Assembly: GCA_963798275.1 (NCBI GenBank)
Contig: CAWCTB010000021.1
Coordinates: 112,527-176,526, forward strand
Origin: CAWCTB01 sp963798275
GTDB taxonomy: Bacteria; Acidobacteriota; Terriglobia; Terriglobales; Acidobacteriaceae
Direction of reading: 5' to 3'
Length of the DNA: 64,000 bases
Under the pieces are notes generated by a model that saw only the letters and a list, made by a program, of their open reading frames with translations, was not told where the DNA came from and did no database searches. The first letter of the stretch is position 1. The number at the start of each line of letters is the position of its first letter. Below are positions 52,853 to 62,230 of the stretch, piece by piece. A program made the translations under genes and the position numbers.

Positions 52853-53476
52853 ATGAAACGACTCTCGCTGCTTTGTCTGCTTGCGCTGACACTCTGCACC
52901 GTCGCAACGGCTAACATCATCCCCACCAGCATCACCATTACCGGCACGGGGCCGTACACCTGGACCTACGACCTGCAATTGTCGAAGGACCAGAACGTCA
53001 ATAGTGGCTTTGCCCCGACGGTCAACCCGGTTCCGCATATCAACCTTAACTTCGCTGGGTTCCTGACCGTTTACGATTTCGCCGGCTACATTGGCGGCTC
53101 GTGCTCCGGCCCCGCAGGCTGGGCCTGTACGACTCAAAACGTTGGTTACACTCCGGATGACGTGGTTCCGACGGACAATCCCAACATCGTCAACATCACT
53201 TGGGCCTACACCTCCGGCCCGACCCTCTTGGGCCAACCCAGCGGAATTGACTTAGGCCTGTTTTCAGCGCAGTCGATCTATCAAAACGCCACTCTGGTCA
53301 GCTATAGCTCGCGTGGTATCGCGAACAGCGGACCGCAGGAAGGGACGATTGCGGACAATGTTGGCAATACGCAGGGGCCCACGCCAGTTCCAGAACCCGC
53401 CACATTGGTGTTGGTCGGCAGTGGATTAATTGCCGGTGCGATTCGAATGAAGTCCGCGTGGACCGTAAAGCGCTGA
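52853..53476 (+). CDS. PEP-CTERM secreted protein
   Basis: 207 residues. A signal peptide (LLCLLALTLCTVATA) is followed by a beta-rich, Asn/Thr/Gly-rich mature part with two Cys. The C-terminal sorting signal is VPEPATLVLVGSGLIAGAI followed by basic residues. PEP-CTERM proteins are sorted by exosortase and exported. Function unknown. Confidence 0.88.
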   Translation: MKRLSLLCLLALTLCTVATANIIPTSITITGTGPYTWTYDLQLSKDQNVNSGFAPTVNPVPHINLNFAGFLTVYDFAGYIGGSCSGPAGWACTTQNVGYTPDDVVPTDNPNIVNITWAYTSGPTLLGQPSGIDLGLFSAQSIYQNATLVSYSSRGIANSGPQEGTIADNVGNTQGPTPVPEPATLVLVGSGLIAGAIRMKSAWTVKR

Positions 53477-53560
53477 CACGTTAAATAGTTGGTATACCCG
53501 TGGCCCGAAGTTCACGGACAAGAAAGTGAATTGGGGCCACGGCAAACTCGGACATAAGTT

Positions 53561-54451
53561 GTGGTACAAGGTGCGGCATTGCCGCCCTTCTTCCACGAAG
53601 TTCGATCGAGGTGCCCAATAAAACTGCTGCGAGTGGCCTTCGTGGTTCTCCCTCTTCTCGCACTGTGCGCTCACGCCAGCGTCCTCAACAGCGCCAACGG
53701 CTTCGGCGTTCTGGGCGCGTCAACCGTCACCAACATCGGTCCAAGCGTGATCAACGGCGACCTGGGTCTTTGGCCCGGTACTTCGATCACGGGCTTTCTC
53801 GCGATCGACGGAGGTCCGGGAATCGTCAACGGAGCGATCCACCAGACGGATGGAGTCGCACAACTGGCGCAGGCGGATGCGCTGACTGGCTACAACTATC
53901 TCGCAGGCCTGTCCGTTACGCAGACGTTGACCGGTCAGGATCTCGGAGGCCTTACGCTGGACCCCGGGGTTTATTTCTTTGCCACATCAGCTCAGATGAC
54001 AGGACAACTCACTCTGGATTTCCAGGGCCTGAACAACGCATTGATCGTCTTCCAGATAGGGAGCACCCTCACCACGGCAAGCGCCTCGTCGGTGTTGATA
54101 ATCAATCCGGGTCTGAATGACCAGGTTTACTGGCAGGTTGGGAGTTCTGCGACGTTGGGGACAAGCACTGCTTTTTATGGGAGTGTTATCGCGGACCAGA
54201 GCGTCACTCTGAACACCACCGCTACCATTGATTGCGGTAGAGCAATAGCCCTGAATGCTGCTGTCACCATGGACACCAACACCGTCTCCACCGGTAATTG
54301 TGTTGGCACTACGACTACACCCGAGCCCGCAACTTTATCTCTCGTCAGCACGGGAGCCATTGCCGCGGGTGCGACAGCTTGGAATTCAGCCTTCACGAGT
54401 CTGGGATTAGCGGGAGCGTTTGCTGCGATTCGCCGAAGAATGCGTCGCTGA
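53561..54451 (+). CDS. DUF3494 ice-binding-like protein with PEP-CTERM tail
   Basis: About 297 residues. The hydrophobic leader (VAFVVLPLLALCAHAS) is followed by the DUF3494 beta-solenoid: GFGVLGASTVTNIGPSVING, QDLGGLTLDPGVYFFATSAQ, NALIVFQIGSTLTTASASSV, and TAFYGSVIADQSVTLNTTAT. The family contains ice-binding proteins, though many members have other adhesive roles. The tail TTPEPATLSL is PEP-CTERM-like. The start is unclear: GTG 53561 gives a long leader, and no good ATG lies close to the signal peptide. Confidence 0.82.
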   Translation: MVQGAALPPFFHEVRSRCPIKLLRVAFVVLPLLALCAHASVLNSANGFGVLGASTVTNIGPSVINGDLGLWPGTSITGFLAIDGGPGIVNGAIHQTDGVAQLAQADALTGYNYLAGLSVTQTLTGQDLGGLTLDPGVYFFATSAQMTGQLTLDFQGLNNALIVFQIGSTLTTASASSVLIINPGLNDQVYWQVGSSATLGTSTAFYGSVIADQSVTLNTTATIDCGRAIALNAAVTMDTNTVSTGNCVGTTTTPEPATLSLVSTGAIAAGATAWNSAFTSLGLAGAFAAIRRRMRR

Positions 54452-54575
54452 TAGCGCCTCGGTTCGTGCTTTGAGAGGAGTAATAATCCGACCAGGGTTC
54501 GCTTTCTGGTTCGAGCGACTCAAGAATTGCGACGTGGTGGACCATGACCGTGCCGGCTTGGAATTGATTTGGCAT
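54393..54575 (-). CDS. Small hypothetical protein
   Basis: 60 residues, MPNQFQAGTVMVHHVAILES and an acidic middle. AAGGAGCGAGG lies just before the ATG, which is the only positive sign. Another minus-strand frame (54520-54750, beginning MTQKMAKKNGFTRATLADIA) overlaps it, and I cannot choose between them. The stretch 54452-54935 holds nothing else. Confidence 0.3.
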   Translation of the reverse strand: MPNQFQAGTVMVHHVAILESLEPESEPWSDYYSSQSTNRGAISDAFFGESQQTLPLIPDS

Positions 54576-54935
54576 TGGTCCTCGCTCCTTCCCTGGGGCG
54601 CAGGCAACCGCCGCACGCGAGTGCTTTTTCTTCTGCAATCTCAGCGTCTTCGCGAACGGACACCGCCAGGCGGGGCTTCGCCATTTCCCTCGCGATGTCG
54701 GCAAGGGTCGCTCGGGTGAATCCGTTCTTCTTTGCCATCTTCTGCGTCATACCCAGATCATGTCACGCGTGAACCGCAAAAACGGTCAATACGGACCAGC
54801 GTTCCCCGAATAACACACTCGCCAGCCGCCATCTCACAACACGTGGGGGCATGGATTAACGCCTGTCGTACTCCCCGCTCGTCCTCTGAGCAATAGTGAG
54901 CAGATTCGCACCGAGCCATTTGGCGACACTACCGT

Positions 54936-55736
54936 ATGTCTCCAAAAGGATTTCTCGCCTTTCGAAGCAACTTCTGGATATCGGTCTTTGTTCTCTTCTT
55001 CTTAATTGTCCCCGTTGGCTGTGGCAGCGGAACAACTGGAAATAACTCAACTGCTCCAACCTGGCAATATGCCTCGCTTGGGGATTCCCTGGCTGCTGGT
55101 GCATTGGCCCAACAGGGTTACGTTCCTCGCTATGCGACGTACGTCAATACCGATACGGGCTCCAATGTAACTACGCTCAACTTGGGTATTCCGGGATGGC
55201 ACAGTGGCGATCTGCTGAATGCCTTGCAGAACGACCCGATCTTTCGGAATCAGGTTTCGGGCGCCGAGATCGTTACATGGGATATCGGTGGAAACGACCT
55301 GGCGAACGCCCACGACAGCTACGTCCAGAAAACATGCGGCGGCCCGGACGACCAAGACTGTCTTCGCACTGCCGTTGCAACTTTTCAAACCAACTGGGAT
55401 GCGATTGTCGTCGAGCTGCTGAAGCTGCGCGTGCCCAGCAAGACGATTCTCAGGACGATGGATATCTACAACCCGTATGTCGCCGCTGACACGACATCAG
55501 GCATCTTTACCACGATTGAGCCGTATCTTGACCAGGTTAACAGTCACATTCAGGCGAATGCGCAGGCCAACGGCATTCCGGTAGCCGCAGTCCACCTCGC
55601 ATTCAATGGCTCAGCCGGAACAGTAGACCCGATCGCAGCTGGCTTGATCGCCGCCGATGGATTCCATCCGAATGATGCTGGCCACAAGGTGATTGCCGAC
55701 CAACTGCGGATGCAGGCTTACGCGCCCTTGCACTAA
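54936..55736 (+). CDS. SGNH/GDSL-type lipoprotein hydrolase
   Basis: 266 residues. A membrane-type leader ends in the lipobox VPVGC. The SGNH blocks are visible: GDSLAAG (nucleophile serine), GIPGWHSGDLL, DIGGNDLAN, and ADGFHPNDAGH (catalytic Asp/His). Members act on esters of lipids or sugars. It is probably anchored to the envelope. The substrate is unknown. Confidence 0.88.
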   Translation: MSPKGFLAFRSNFWISVFVLFFLIVPVGCGSGTTGNNSTAPTWQYASLGDSLAAGALAQQGYVPRYATYVNTDTGSNVTTLNLGIPGWHSGDLLNALQNDPIFRNQVSGAEIVTWDIGGNDLANAHDSYVQKTCGGPDDQDCLRTAVATFQTNWDAIVVELLKLRVPSKTILRTMDIYNPYVAADTTSGIFTTIEPYLDQVNSHIQANAQANGIPVAAVHLAFNGSAGTVDPIAAGLIAADGFHPNDAGHKVIADQLRMQAYAPLH

Positions 55737-56046
55737 GCCGAACTAAACACGTCGAGTCAATGCAATAAGAGCCCTGTACACCTGCGCGAGTTGTCGATCC
55801 ATCACGACAAATTTCCCCGGCCACACGGTTACCAGCTTAGCGATGGAGCGCCAGTCCACAGTGGCTGCGAGTTCAACTTGCTTGGCAGATCTTTCCTTGT
55901 GAAATAAGCCTCGTTACACAGTGCGTCAACTGCACATGGGCGACTTCAATGTCCAGCAACGATCCGTGAACGGTCAAATGTGCTCAGTATTAAGCAGGGG
56001 CAGCCTTGAGGATGGACGTTGGTAACTATTTCGAAGGAGACTCATA
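55737..56046. other. Intergenic stretch
   Basis: About 310 bases without a credible gene or strong hairpin. AAGGAG at 56033-56038 is the ribosome site of the next gene. Confidence 0.5.
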
Positions 56047-57603
56047 GTGAAAATTACGACAATGTTTCTACCATGCCTAATGGCATTGGGCGTGTCGGCG
56101 TTGGCGATGCCACCTCCGTCGCAAGCACAATCCTCGGATTCTGCCCCACAGCAGACGACAAAAGTCGTTACGACTACCACGCAGATAACGACCTTTCACG
56201 TGAACGTGGTAAGCCGGACGGTGCAGGCCGTGAATTATCGCCATCGCGGCGGTGCGACCAAGCTGGACTTCGCAGGAACCGACCTGATGCCTGCTGCCAC
56301 TGGCGAAGCCAAGGTGGAGAGCAAAAAAGGTTATATTGAAATCGAAGTCGAATTTGCCAAGCTGGCGAGACCCACGACTTTTGGCAACGAGTACCTTACT
56401 TATGTGATGTGGGCGATTAGTCCTGAGGGCCGCGCCGTCAACCTCGGGGAAGTATTGGTGGGCGACAACGACCGCAGCAAACTGGACGTCACCACCGACC
56501 TGCAGGCGTTCGCACTGATTCTTACAGCGGAGCCGTATTACGCCGTCCGTCAGCCCAGCAACGTCGTCGTCCTGGAAAATGTTGTGCGTGAAGACACCAA
56601 GGGAACGACCGAGGCTGTGAGCGCAAAATACGAACTTCTCGAACGCGGCGGGTATATTCCCACCGGCTACAAGTTCGATCCGGTCGTGCTGAACGCCAAC
56701 CTTCCGCTGGAATTCTTCGAGGCGCGTAACGCACTGCGCATTGCACAGTCGGTTGGGGCAGACACCTACGCTTCTTCCAGCTACCAGCATGCTGAGAGCC
56801 TGATGAACAAGGCCGACGCGTACGCCACCAGTAAGCACATCGACAAAAAAGAACTGATCGCCGTTTCGCGCGAAGCCGTACAGACGGCGGAAGACGCCCG
56901 CGAAATTGCAGTCAAGAAATTGATCGCGGAACACCAATCGAACGAATTGCAGGCGTCCGCCCAGGTAGCCGACGACGCAACCCGGCAGAAAGAACTCGCT
57001 GAGGCGCAGGCTGCCAAAGCAAAGTCGGACATGGAGCGCAGCCAGACCAATTCGGCCAATGAAGTAGCTGCGGCGCAAGCCGAAACTGAGCGAGCTCGAC
57101 TAGCTGCTGCTCAAGCCAACGCGCAGGTACAGGTAGCCGAAAACGACAAAGCCGCGATGCGGGCGAAGTTGGCGCTACAGTTGAACACCATTCTGCAAAC
57201 GCGCGACACCGCACGTGGGCTTATAGTTAACATGTCGGATGTCCTCTTCGATACCGGCAAGTACACGTTACTGCCGGGCGCCCGGGAGAAACTCTCCAAG
57301 GTCGCCGGCATTCTGATCGCCTATCCTGGACTCAACATTGCGGTTGGAGGATACACAGACAATGTGGGCACCGATCAGCTCAACCAGGGCCTGTCAGAGC
57401 AGCGCGCGTCGGCAGTGCGCGACTATCTCGTTCACCAAGGCGTGCCGGCAGATTCCATAACGGCGAATGGCTTTGGCAACACGCTGCCAGTAGCCTCAAA
57501 CGACAATGCCGCCGGACGACAGGAGAATCGGCGGGTTGAGCTCGTCGTATCGGGCGAGTCCATCGGTACCGAGGTCAACATCACGACTGGAAATCTTCGA
57601 TAA
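56047..57603 (+). CDS. OmpA-family outer-membrane protein
   Basis: 518 residues, GTG start with AAGGAG eight bases upstream. A signal peptide ends in PSQAQ. The N-terminal half is beta-rich. Residues about 250-390 form an Ala/Glu/Lys coiled coil (QKELAEAQAAKAKSDMERSQ). The C-terminal OmpA domain has VLFDTGKYTLLPGAREKL, GGYTDNVGTDQLNQGLSEQR and the RRVELVV end, and binds peptidoglycan. It likely tethers the outer membrane to the wall. Confidence 0.9.
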   Translation: MKITTMFLPCLMALGVSALAMPPPSQAQSSDSAPQQTTKVVTTTTQITTFHVNVVSRTVQAVNYRHRGGATKLDFAGTDLMPAATGEAKVESKKGYIEIEVEFAKLARPTTFGNEYLTYVMWAISPEGRAVNLGEVLVGDNDRSKLDVTTDLQAFALILTAEPYYAVRQPSNVVVLENVVREDTKGTTEAVSAKYELLERGGYIPTGYKFDPVVLNANLPLEFFEARNALRIAQSVGADTYASSSYQHAESLMNKADAYATSKHIDKKELIAVSREAVQTAEDAREIAVKKLIAEHQSNELQASAQVADDATRQKELAEAQAAKAKSDMERSQTNSANEVAAAQAETERARLAAAQANAQVQVAENDKAAMRAKLALQLNTILQTRDTARGLIVNMSDVLFDTGKYTLLPGAREKLSKVAGILIAYPGLNIAVGGYTDNVGTDQLNQGLSEQRASAVRDYLVHQGVPADSITANGFGNTLPVASNDNAAGRQENRRVELVVSGESIGTEVNITTGNLR

Positions 57604-57607
57604 CGAG

Positions 57608-57796
57608 CTATTGCTGTCTTTCGTATCGCGCGATTCCGACGGGGATCGCGCTTTTTGTGTCCCAAAAACCGACGGGTCTAAGCCCGGCCGTGGTGTTCCT
57701 TCGCTTTCGCATGTACAGTGCAACGGCGACGGCGATTACCAGAACCACTGCCACTGCGAGAATAATCAGTTTTGGATCCATCAGATTGAGATTCAT
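57608..57796 (-). CDS. Small membrane protein, possibly frameshifted
   Basis: 62 residues: MDPKLIILAVAVVLVIAVAV, LYMRKRRNTTAGLR, then a tail unlike the usual members. In the adjacent frame the sequence reads SVFGTQKARSPSESRDTKDS, which resembles the FGPEYDRAV...SGD-type end that such proteins usually have. Removing one base in the CCC near 57685 would join them. Start ATG 57796 or 57781. Confidence 0.55.
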   Translation of the reverse strand: MNLNLMDPKLIILAVAVVLVIAVAVALYMRKRRNTTAGLRPVGFWDTKSAIPVGIARYERQQ

Positions 57797-57936
57797 TGAG
57801 AACTCCTTACGCCTTGAGCGTTTACAACCAGGTAAGGTCTGGTTTAGGAAGCTCCTCGCCTGAAGTAGAGTCTTGTATCATTGGTTAGTATCCGTCGATC
57901 AGGTTGCCAAAAGCTGGTCAGAATTGCTCGTTCGCC

Positions 57937-58833
57937 ATGACCCGCGCAGCGATATGGTGGCTGCTCTGCGGCTTGCTGGTCACGCCGGCTCTCGCGGTTT
58001 CTGCGACCCCGGCAAGTGGCAGGCAGGCTCAGGTCGCAGTGTTGCATGTGCCGGAACTCGAGGCCGGCTTTCGCCTGCTCTATGAGTTGAAGCCCGAGGA
58101 GGCTCGCGCGCAGTTTGAGGCCTGGCAGAAGTCTCACCCGGAAGACCCCCTTGGGAGCGCCGCGGAAGCGGCAGCTTATCTATTCGAGGAGTGTTACCGG
58201 CAAGGCGTCTTGACCTCCGAATTTTTTCTCGACGATAAGCGTTTTCTGGGCAAGGTCCCTCTTAAACCGGATCCGCGATTGCGCGCCGCATTCTTCGCCG
58301 CGGACAAACAGGCGCAGGAATTGGCGCAAAAGCGATTGCAGACAAACCCGGGCGATACGAACGCGCTGTTCGCCATGACATTGAGCTTGGGCATGCAGGC
58401 CGACTATGCCAGTCTGATCGATAAGCGTCAGGTGGAAAGCCTGAAAATGATCAAAGATGCTAATAGGTACGCCGACAAACTGTTGGCGGTCGCGCCGGAT
58501 GCCGCCGATGCCTATCTCACCTTGGGCACGGCGAATTACATCATCGGAAGCCTGCCGGGATACAAGAAGTTTTTTCTCGGATTCTCTGGAATCCACGGCG
58601 ACAAGAAAGTCGGGATCCAACAGCTTGAGATCGCCGCCGAGCGCGGTCATTATCTCCGGCCATTCGCAAAGATCATGTTGGCGCTGGCGGCCCTGCGTGA
58701 GAAAAACACAGAAGTAGCCCGCACACAACTTACGGAGCTGGTCGCGGAATTTCCTGACAACCCGCTTTTTGCCAGTGAATTGGCCAAACTCAAAATTCCT
58801 CCTGCCTCGACTTTCCCCCCGAAAGCCGCGTGA
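57937..58833 (+). CDS. TPR-like secreted protein
   Basis: 298 residues. A signal peptide (WWLLCGLLVTPALAVSA) is followed by TPR-like helix pairs (EAGFRLLYELKPEEARAQFE, ADKLLAVAPDAADAYLTLGT, and others). GSLPGYKKFFLGFSGIHGDK is a conserved-looking loop. It probably works as a periplasmic scaffold. Function unknown. Confidence 0.75.
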   Translation: MTRAAIWWLLCGLLVTPALAVSATPASGRQAQVAVLHVPELEAGFRLLYELKPEEARAQFEAWQKSHPEDPLGSAAEAAAYLFEECYRQGVLTSEFFLDDKRFLGKVPLKPDPRLRAAFFAADKQAQELAQKRLQTNPGDTNALFAMTLSLGMQADYASLIDKRQVESLKMIKDANRYADKLLAVAPDAADAYLTLGTANYIIGSLPGYKKFFLGFSGIHGDKKVGIQQLEIAAERGHYLRPFAKIMLALAALREKNTEVARTQLTELVAEFPDNPLFASELAKLKIPPASTFPPKAA

Positions 58834-59025
58834 GCATTTCCGACGGATTTCCGGAATCCAATGGATCTCCGCGTCTTCCTCTGTCCGTTTCGACAGGAAG
58901 CCGAGCCCCCATCAGTGATGTTCAATTCTGCTCAGACCTCGTAACGCCACAAGATTACAAAAATGACAGCTTCGTAAAGGCTCTGACGTGCCGCGATCGG
59001 AGCTTCACGACGGCGAAGGAGAAAT

Positions 59026-59235
59026 ATGAAAAACAGTACGAAAGATAAGCTCAAGGGCAGCTTCCACGAAGTGAAGGGCACAATCAAGGAGCAGGTCGGG
59101 AAAGCCACGAATGACCGCGCCCTGAAATCCGAAGGGAAAGCCGAAAAGAATGCCGGCAAGGTTCAACAGCGCATCGGTGATGCCAAGGAAGCCGTCGTAA
59201 AGTTGAAAAGAAAGCTGGCGGACTTAAACAGCTAG
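59026..59235 (+). CDS. CsbD-family stress protein
   Basis: 69 residues rich in Lys and Gly: DKLKGSFHEVKGTIKEQVGK, then SEGKAEKNAGKVQQRIGDAK. CsbD-like proteins accumulate under general stress and are intrinsically flexible. GAAGGAG lies just before the ATG. Confidence 0.92.
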   Translation: MKNSTKDKLKGSFHEVKGTIKEQVGKATNDRALKSEGKAEKNAGKVQQRIGDAKEAVVKLKRKLADLNS

Positions 59236-59790
59236 ATAGGGCATTCCGACGTCAATTGGCAAGTATGTAACGCCGGACAGTAGAGACACCCAGCGCTATC
59301 AAACCCTCGTAACTTATTTGCGCAAACACGAAGGCGAGCACAAGCGGCCTGTGCCCGCCTTCAGCCTCAGGACCGGGTAATGGCCATCCAAGATGTCGTG
59401 CCAAAGTACCTGAGCGCCCGGGCGCTATGCGCGGTCGTTTCGCTCCTCCGCCTTGGCTGATCGTCCGCGCTGCAGATCCGACAAACATCCAGGACCACGC
59501 CGCCATGTTTCGTTCTCTGGTTGGCCTTCCATTCCTCGAGTTGCAACGTATCCAGAGACAAGCGGACCCTTGCATTCGATGCAACGTCATGCGGATCCCG
59601 AGATACCGGCAGCGCGGCAAAGCCTGGAACTCTGCACCGCGATTTGTAATCGGACGAGGGTTGCGACTTCTAGATTCACTTCATAAACGTTAGAAACTAA
59701 TTGATCAAACGTGCTGGATCTCACAGTGTTCTTTTGTGAACAGACTGCTCACTCGTCGATCTGTCACACTTTTCTTAGGAGAACTTCAAT

Positions 59791-59877
59791 ATGAGCCTAG
59801 AAACGATTCTGATTATCGTCGTGATTGTGTTCCTGCTTGGTGGAGGCGGTTGGTACTGGGGTCGTGGGCGCGCTTAA
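59791..59877 (+). CDS. Very small hydrophobic protein (28 aa)
   Basis: MSLETILIIVVIVFLLGGGG followed by WYWGRGRA. One membrane helix, a Gly run and an aromatic/basic end. TTAGGAGAACTTCAAT before the ATG is a good ribosome site. Similar to short hydrophobic DUF3309-like proteins. Its size (87 bases) makes it easy to miss. Confidence 0.7.
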   Translation: MSLETILIIVVIVFLLGGGGWYWGRGRA

Positions 59878-60137
59878 CGCGACCGGCTCTGAAACCGCCG
59901 CTCAGTAGCCGAAACTGAGTTTTCGCTTATGGAAATGGGCGAAGGGCGGAACAGCCCGTCACCATCGTTCCGGGTTTCAAGGCGGCTTGAGGTCTGTGCT
60001 GGACCCTTCGCCCTGAACGTCGATAAGGAACGGCTCAAACTCGCGCCGGGTTTGACAAGCACCACTGGCCAAACATGGGTGACCGCCCCTGGGGCCGGCA
60101 AGTGTACACGTACTACGGTGCCAAGCCTTATTGGGAA

Positions 60138-60350
60138 TTAACGAAGGGCGGCAGCCAAGGCAATGGCCAGGGCCTGCATTTTCTCTTTTCCGGCGGCCAC
60201 CAGGCGCTGGTAAAAGGCCCGCAGGTATGGCTCCTGATGGGCCGCCGTCAGCGCCGACATGTATAACGCGCGGCGCAAATAGGCGTTGCCGGCATGACCG
60301 ATGTGCGGTTTTTTCTGCACCGAGCTGCCGGAAGTAAACTCCACCACATC
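60138..60350 (-). mobile_element. IS110-family transposase C-terminal remnant
   Basis: The reading KKPHIGHAGNAYLRRALYMS, then ALTAAHQEPYLRAFYQRLVA and GKEKMQALAIAL, is the conserved C-terminal end of IS110/IS116 transposases (transposase_20). The rest of the transposase is missing; the similarity ends near 60350, where a different element's sequence begins. I see no ends of the IS. Confidence 0.8.
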
Positions 60351-60375
60351 CCCTGCGGGCTGATACGTTTGGTTT

Positions 60376-60660
60376 TTAGTGATGGGACTTTTTCTCGCCG
60401 CGGTTTCCGCATGATTGCGTCAGGAGCGCATAAACTCCAAACCGCGTTATGGAGTCGCCGTAACGGTTCAGGAACAACGGGTCAGAGGCATCTCGTCCTC
60501 GGATGAGCGGTCGGAGTTCAGTCATCGTCTTCTTCCAGAGTGGACAGAACCGAACCTTCCGGCCTTTTCCACGGATCTTGACCGAGCAGGTGCCGGACGT
60601 GAAACCCATCAGAGAACTGCAGATCGGTGCCAATCAGTACGGCCCAAGGGCTGGATGGCA
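60376..60660 (-). mobile_element. Tyrosine recombinase fragment
   Basis: KIRGKGRKVRFCPLWKKTMT and SDPLFLNRYGDSITRFGVYA match the catalytic half of integrase/XerC-type recombinases (the region with the GKGxKxR motif). Upstream, another frame has DLQFSDGFHVRHL, so the copy is frameshifted. The C-terminal HxxR and tyrosine are absent, cut off where the IS110 fragment starts. Confidence 0.65.
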
Positions 60661-61083
60661 GAGAACTACCTCTGCTTCGGCGTAGGGAGAAGTGTTTTTC
60701 TCTGGGCATCCCCTCTTACAGAACCCGCCGCGCGCAAGATCATGCCGTCCAGCGCCAGCCGGAAAAGGGCGGACCTGAGTTGTTCTATAACTAGAGCTCA
60801 TCTCAGAGATGCCGAAAGGCCCAATGCGAGTGCCTTGGGGGACAAAGCCCGGTTTTGGGCAGAGGCTAACGGCACGGCTGAAAGGGCCGCTGAAAGAATC
60901 CGAACGCCCGATCGCTTGCCGACTAGAGTCGTCTCGGGATGGCAAAATAATAAGAAGACTCAACAGCGCTGCCGAAGCCGCGCCTCTTCAACGCGTTGAG
61001 CGAAAACTGATTTTCCCCGGAGCCGGTAAAGCTACGCCCCTTCAAGACGGGTTAGCTTGGAAGAGCGCGATGCGGAGAAGCGA
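60661..61083. other. Intergenic stretch before the ECF sigma gene
   Basis: No credible gene. Around 60780-60920 there are several short GC-rich inverted segments (for example CGGCACGGCTGAAAGGGCCG), probably a degenerate repeat. Stretch 59236-59790 is also empty of genes. Confidence 0.4.
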
Positions 61084-61617
61084 ATGAGTGGCGATTCCTT
61101 ACCCTTGGCGTTGCCAATGGCGCGATTGGCGGGCGATGGGTGCGAGGCCAGTAATCTGTATCGCGAACTGCGCAAACCTCTGCTGCGATATCTGGTGGGC
61201 TTGGGGCTCTCGACTGAGGAAGCGCAGGATGTGGTGCAGGATGCCTTTCTGAGCCTGCACAAGCATCTGGCGGGAGGCGGATCGCAGGAGAACATTCGCA
61301 GTTGGCTGTTTCGCGTCGCGCACAACCGGGCGCGGAACTTTCAGCAAAGCTACGCCCGGCGCTTGGGCGAGCCGCTTGATGCCGGCATGGAGTCGAACCA
61401 GGCGACGCCGGAGCAGGTGGTGCTGGAGAAGGAAAAGTTCGGCCGGCTGGAAAGGGCGATCCGCGGGTTGACGGAGCCGGAACGGGAGTGCCTGATGTTG
61501 CGCGCGGAAGGATTGCGTTATCGCGAAATCGGGGAAGTGCTGGGGATGGCGACTTCGACGGTGGGCGATACGGTGGAGCGCGCGGTGAGGAAGTTAGCGG
61601 AGAAATGCGATGTGTGA
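61084..61617 (+). CDS. ECF-type RNA polymerase sigma factor
   Basis: 177 residues. Region 2 has GLSTEEAQDVVQDAFLSLHK (-10 binding) and SWLFRVAHNRARNFQQ. Region 4 has LTEPERECLMLRAEGLRYRE and GEVLGMATSTVGDTVERAVR (helix-turn-helix). The start is ATG 61084 (MSGDSLPLA). Its end overlaps the anti-sigma gene by eight bases. Confidence 0.9.
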   Translation: MSGDSLPLALPMARLAGDGCEASNLYRELRKPLLRYLVGLGLSTEEAQDVVQDAFLSLHKHLAGGGSQENIRSWLFRVAHNRARNFQQSYARRLGEPLDAGMESNQATPEQVVLEKEKFGRLERAIRGLTEPERECLMLRAEGLRYREIGEVLGMATSTVGDTVERAVRKLAEKCDV

Positions 61618-62197
61618 CGTTGGCGGAAGACTGGTTGCCTGGATGGATGGCGAGCTGGCGGGGGACGAGGCCGCCGCGGTGGAGCAGCACGTTGCGGGCT
61701 GCGCGGAGTGCCGGGTACGTGTGGCGGCGTACGAGGAAGTGAGCCGCGGCGTGGCCGCCTACTGCGATGCGGTGATGGAAACGGCGACGGCGGCCCAGGT
61801 GGGTCGCAGAGTGCCGCGCTGGGCGCCTGTTCTAGCGGGCGCAGCGGCAGTGGTAGCGATGCTGTTGCTGGGGCTGGCGCTGCGAACGGTCAAGCCGACA
61901 ACTCTTCCGCCGCAGGTGGCAACGGTCGCTCCGGTCATGCCGCGACTGGCGGAGGTGGTCCCGGTCGTCGCCCCGAAGACTGCGCCGGCGGCGCTGAAGC
62001 GGGTTCATCGGCAACACGTGGCAACCCACCAGCAGACACCGAGCGCGAATTGGGCGATGGCGGAGCCGGCAATTCAGATCGCCATTCCAGCGGAGGCGAT
62101 GTTTCCTCCGGGGGCCGTCCCCGAGGGAGTTAACTTCATCGCGAACGTGAGTCTGGCAGCCGACGGATCGGTGCAAGGGCTGCGTTTGCGGCCGTGA
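61610..62197 (+). CDS. Anti-sigma factor with zinc-binding ZAS motif
   Basis: 195 residues. The N-terminal zinc site is HVAGCAECRV (HxxxCxxC). The membrane helix VLAGAAAVVAMLLLGLALR lies in the middle. The C-terminal part is outside the cytoplasm and resembles a TonB C-terminal or energy-transducing tail (FIANVSLAADGSVQGLRLRP). It overlaps the sigma gene and likely holds it inactive at the membrane. Confidence 0.85.
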   Translation: MCDVGGRLVAWMDGELAGDEAAAVEQHVAGCAECRVRVAAYEEVSRGVAAYCDAVMETATAAQVGRRVPRWAPVLAGAAAVVAMLLLGLALRTVKPTTLPPQVATVAPVMPRLAEVVPVVAPKTAPAALKRVHRQHVATHQQTPSANWAMAEPAIQIAIPAEAMFPPGAVPEGVNFIANVSLAADGSVQGLRLRP

Positions 62198-62230
62198 TTT
62201 CTGGGTATTGAAAAGGAGATCGAGGCAACC

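Noticed and set aside
60780..60920. Possible structured RNA in a GC-rich stretch
   Set aside because: Only short imperfect inverted segments are present and no known family matches by eye.
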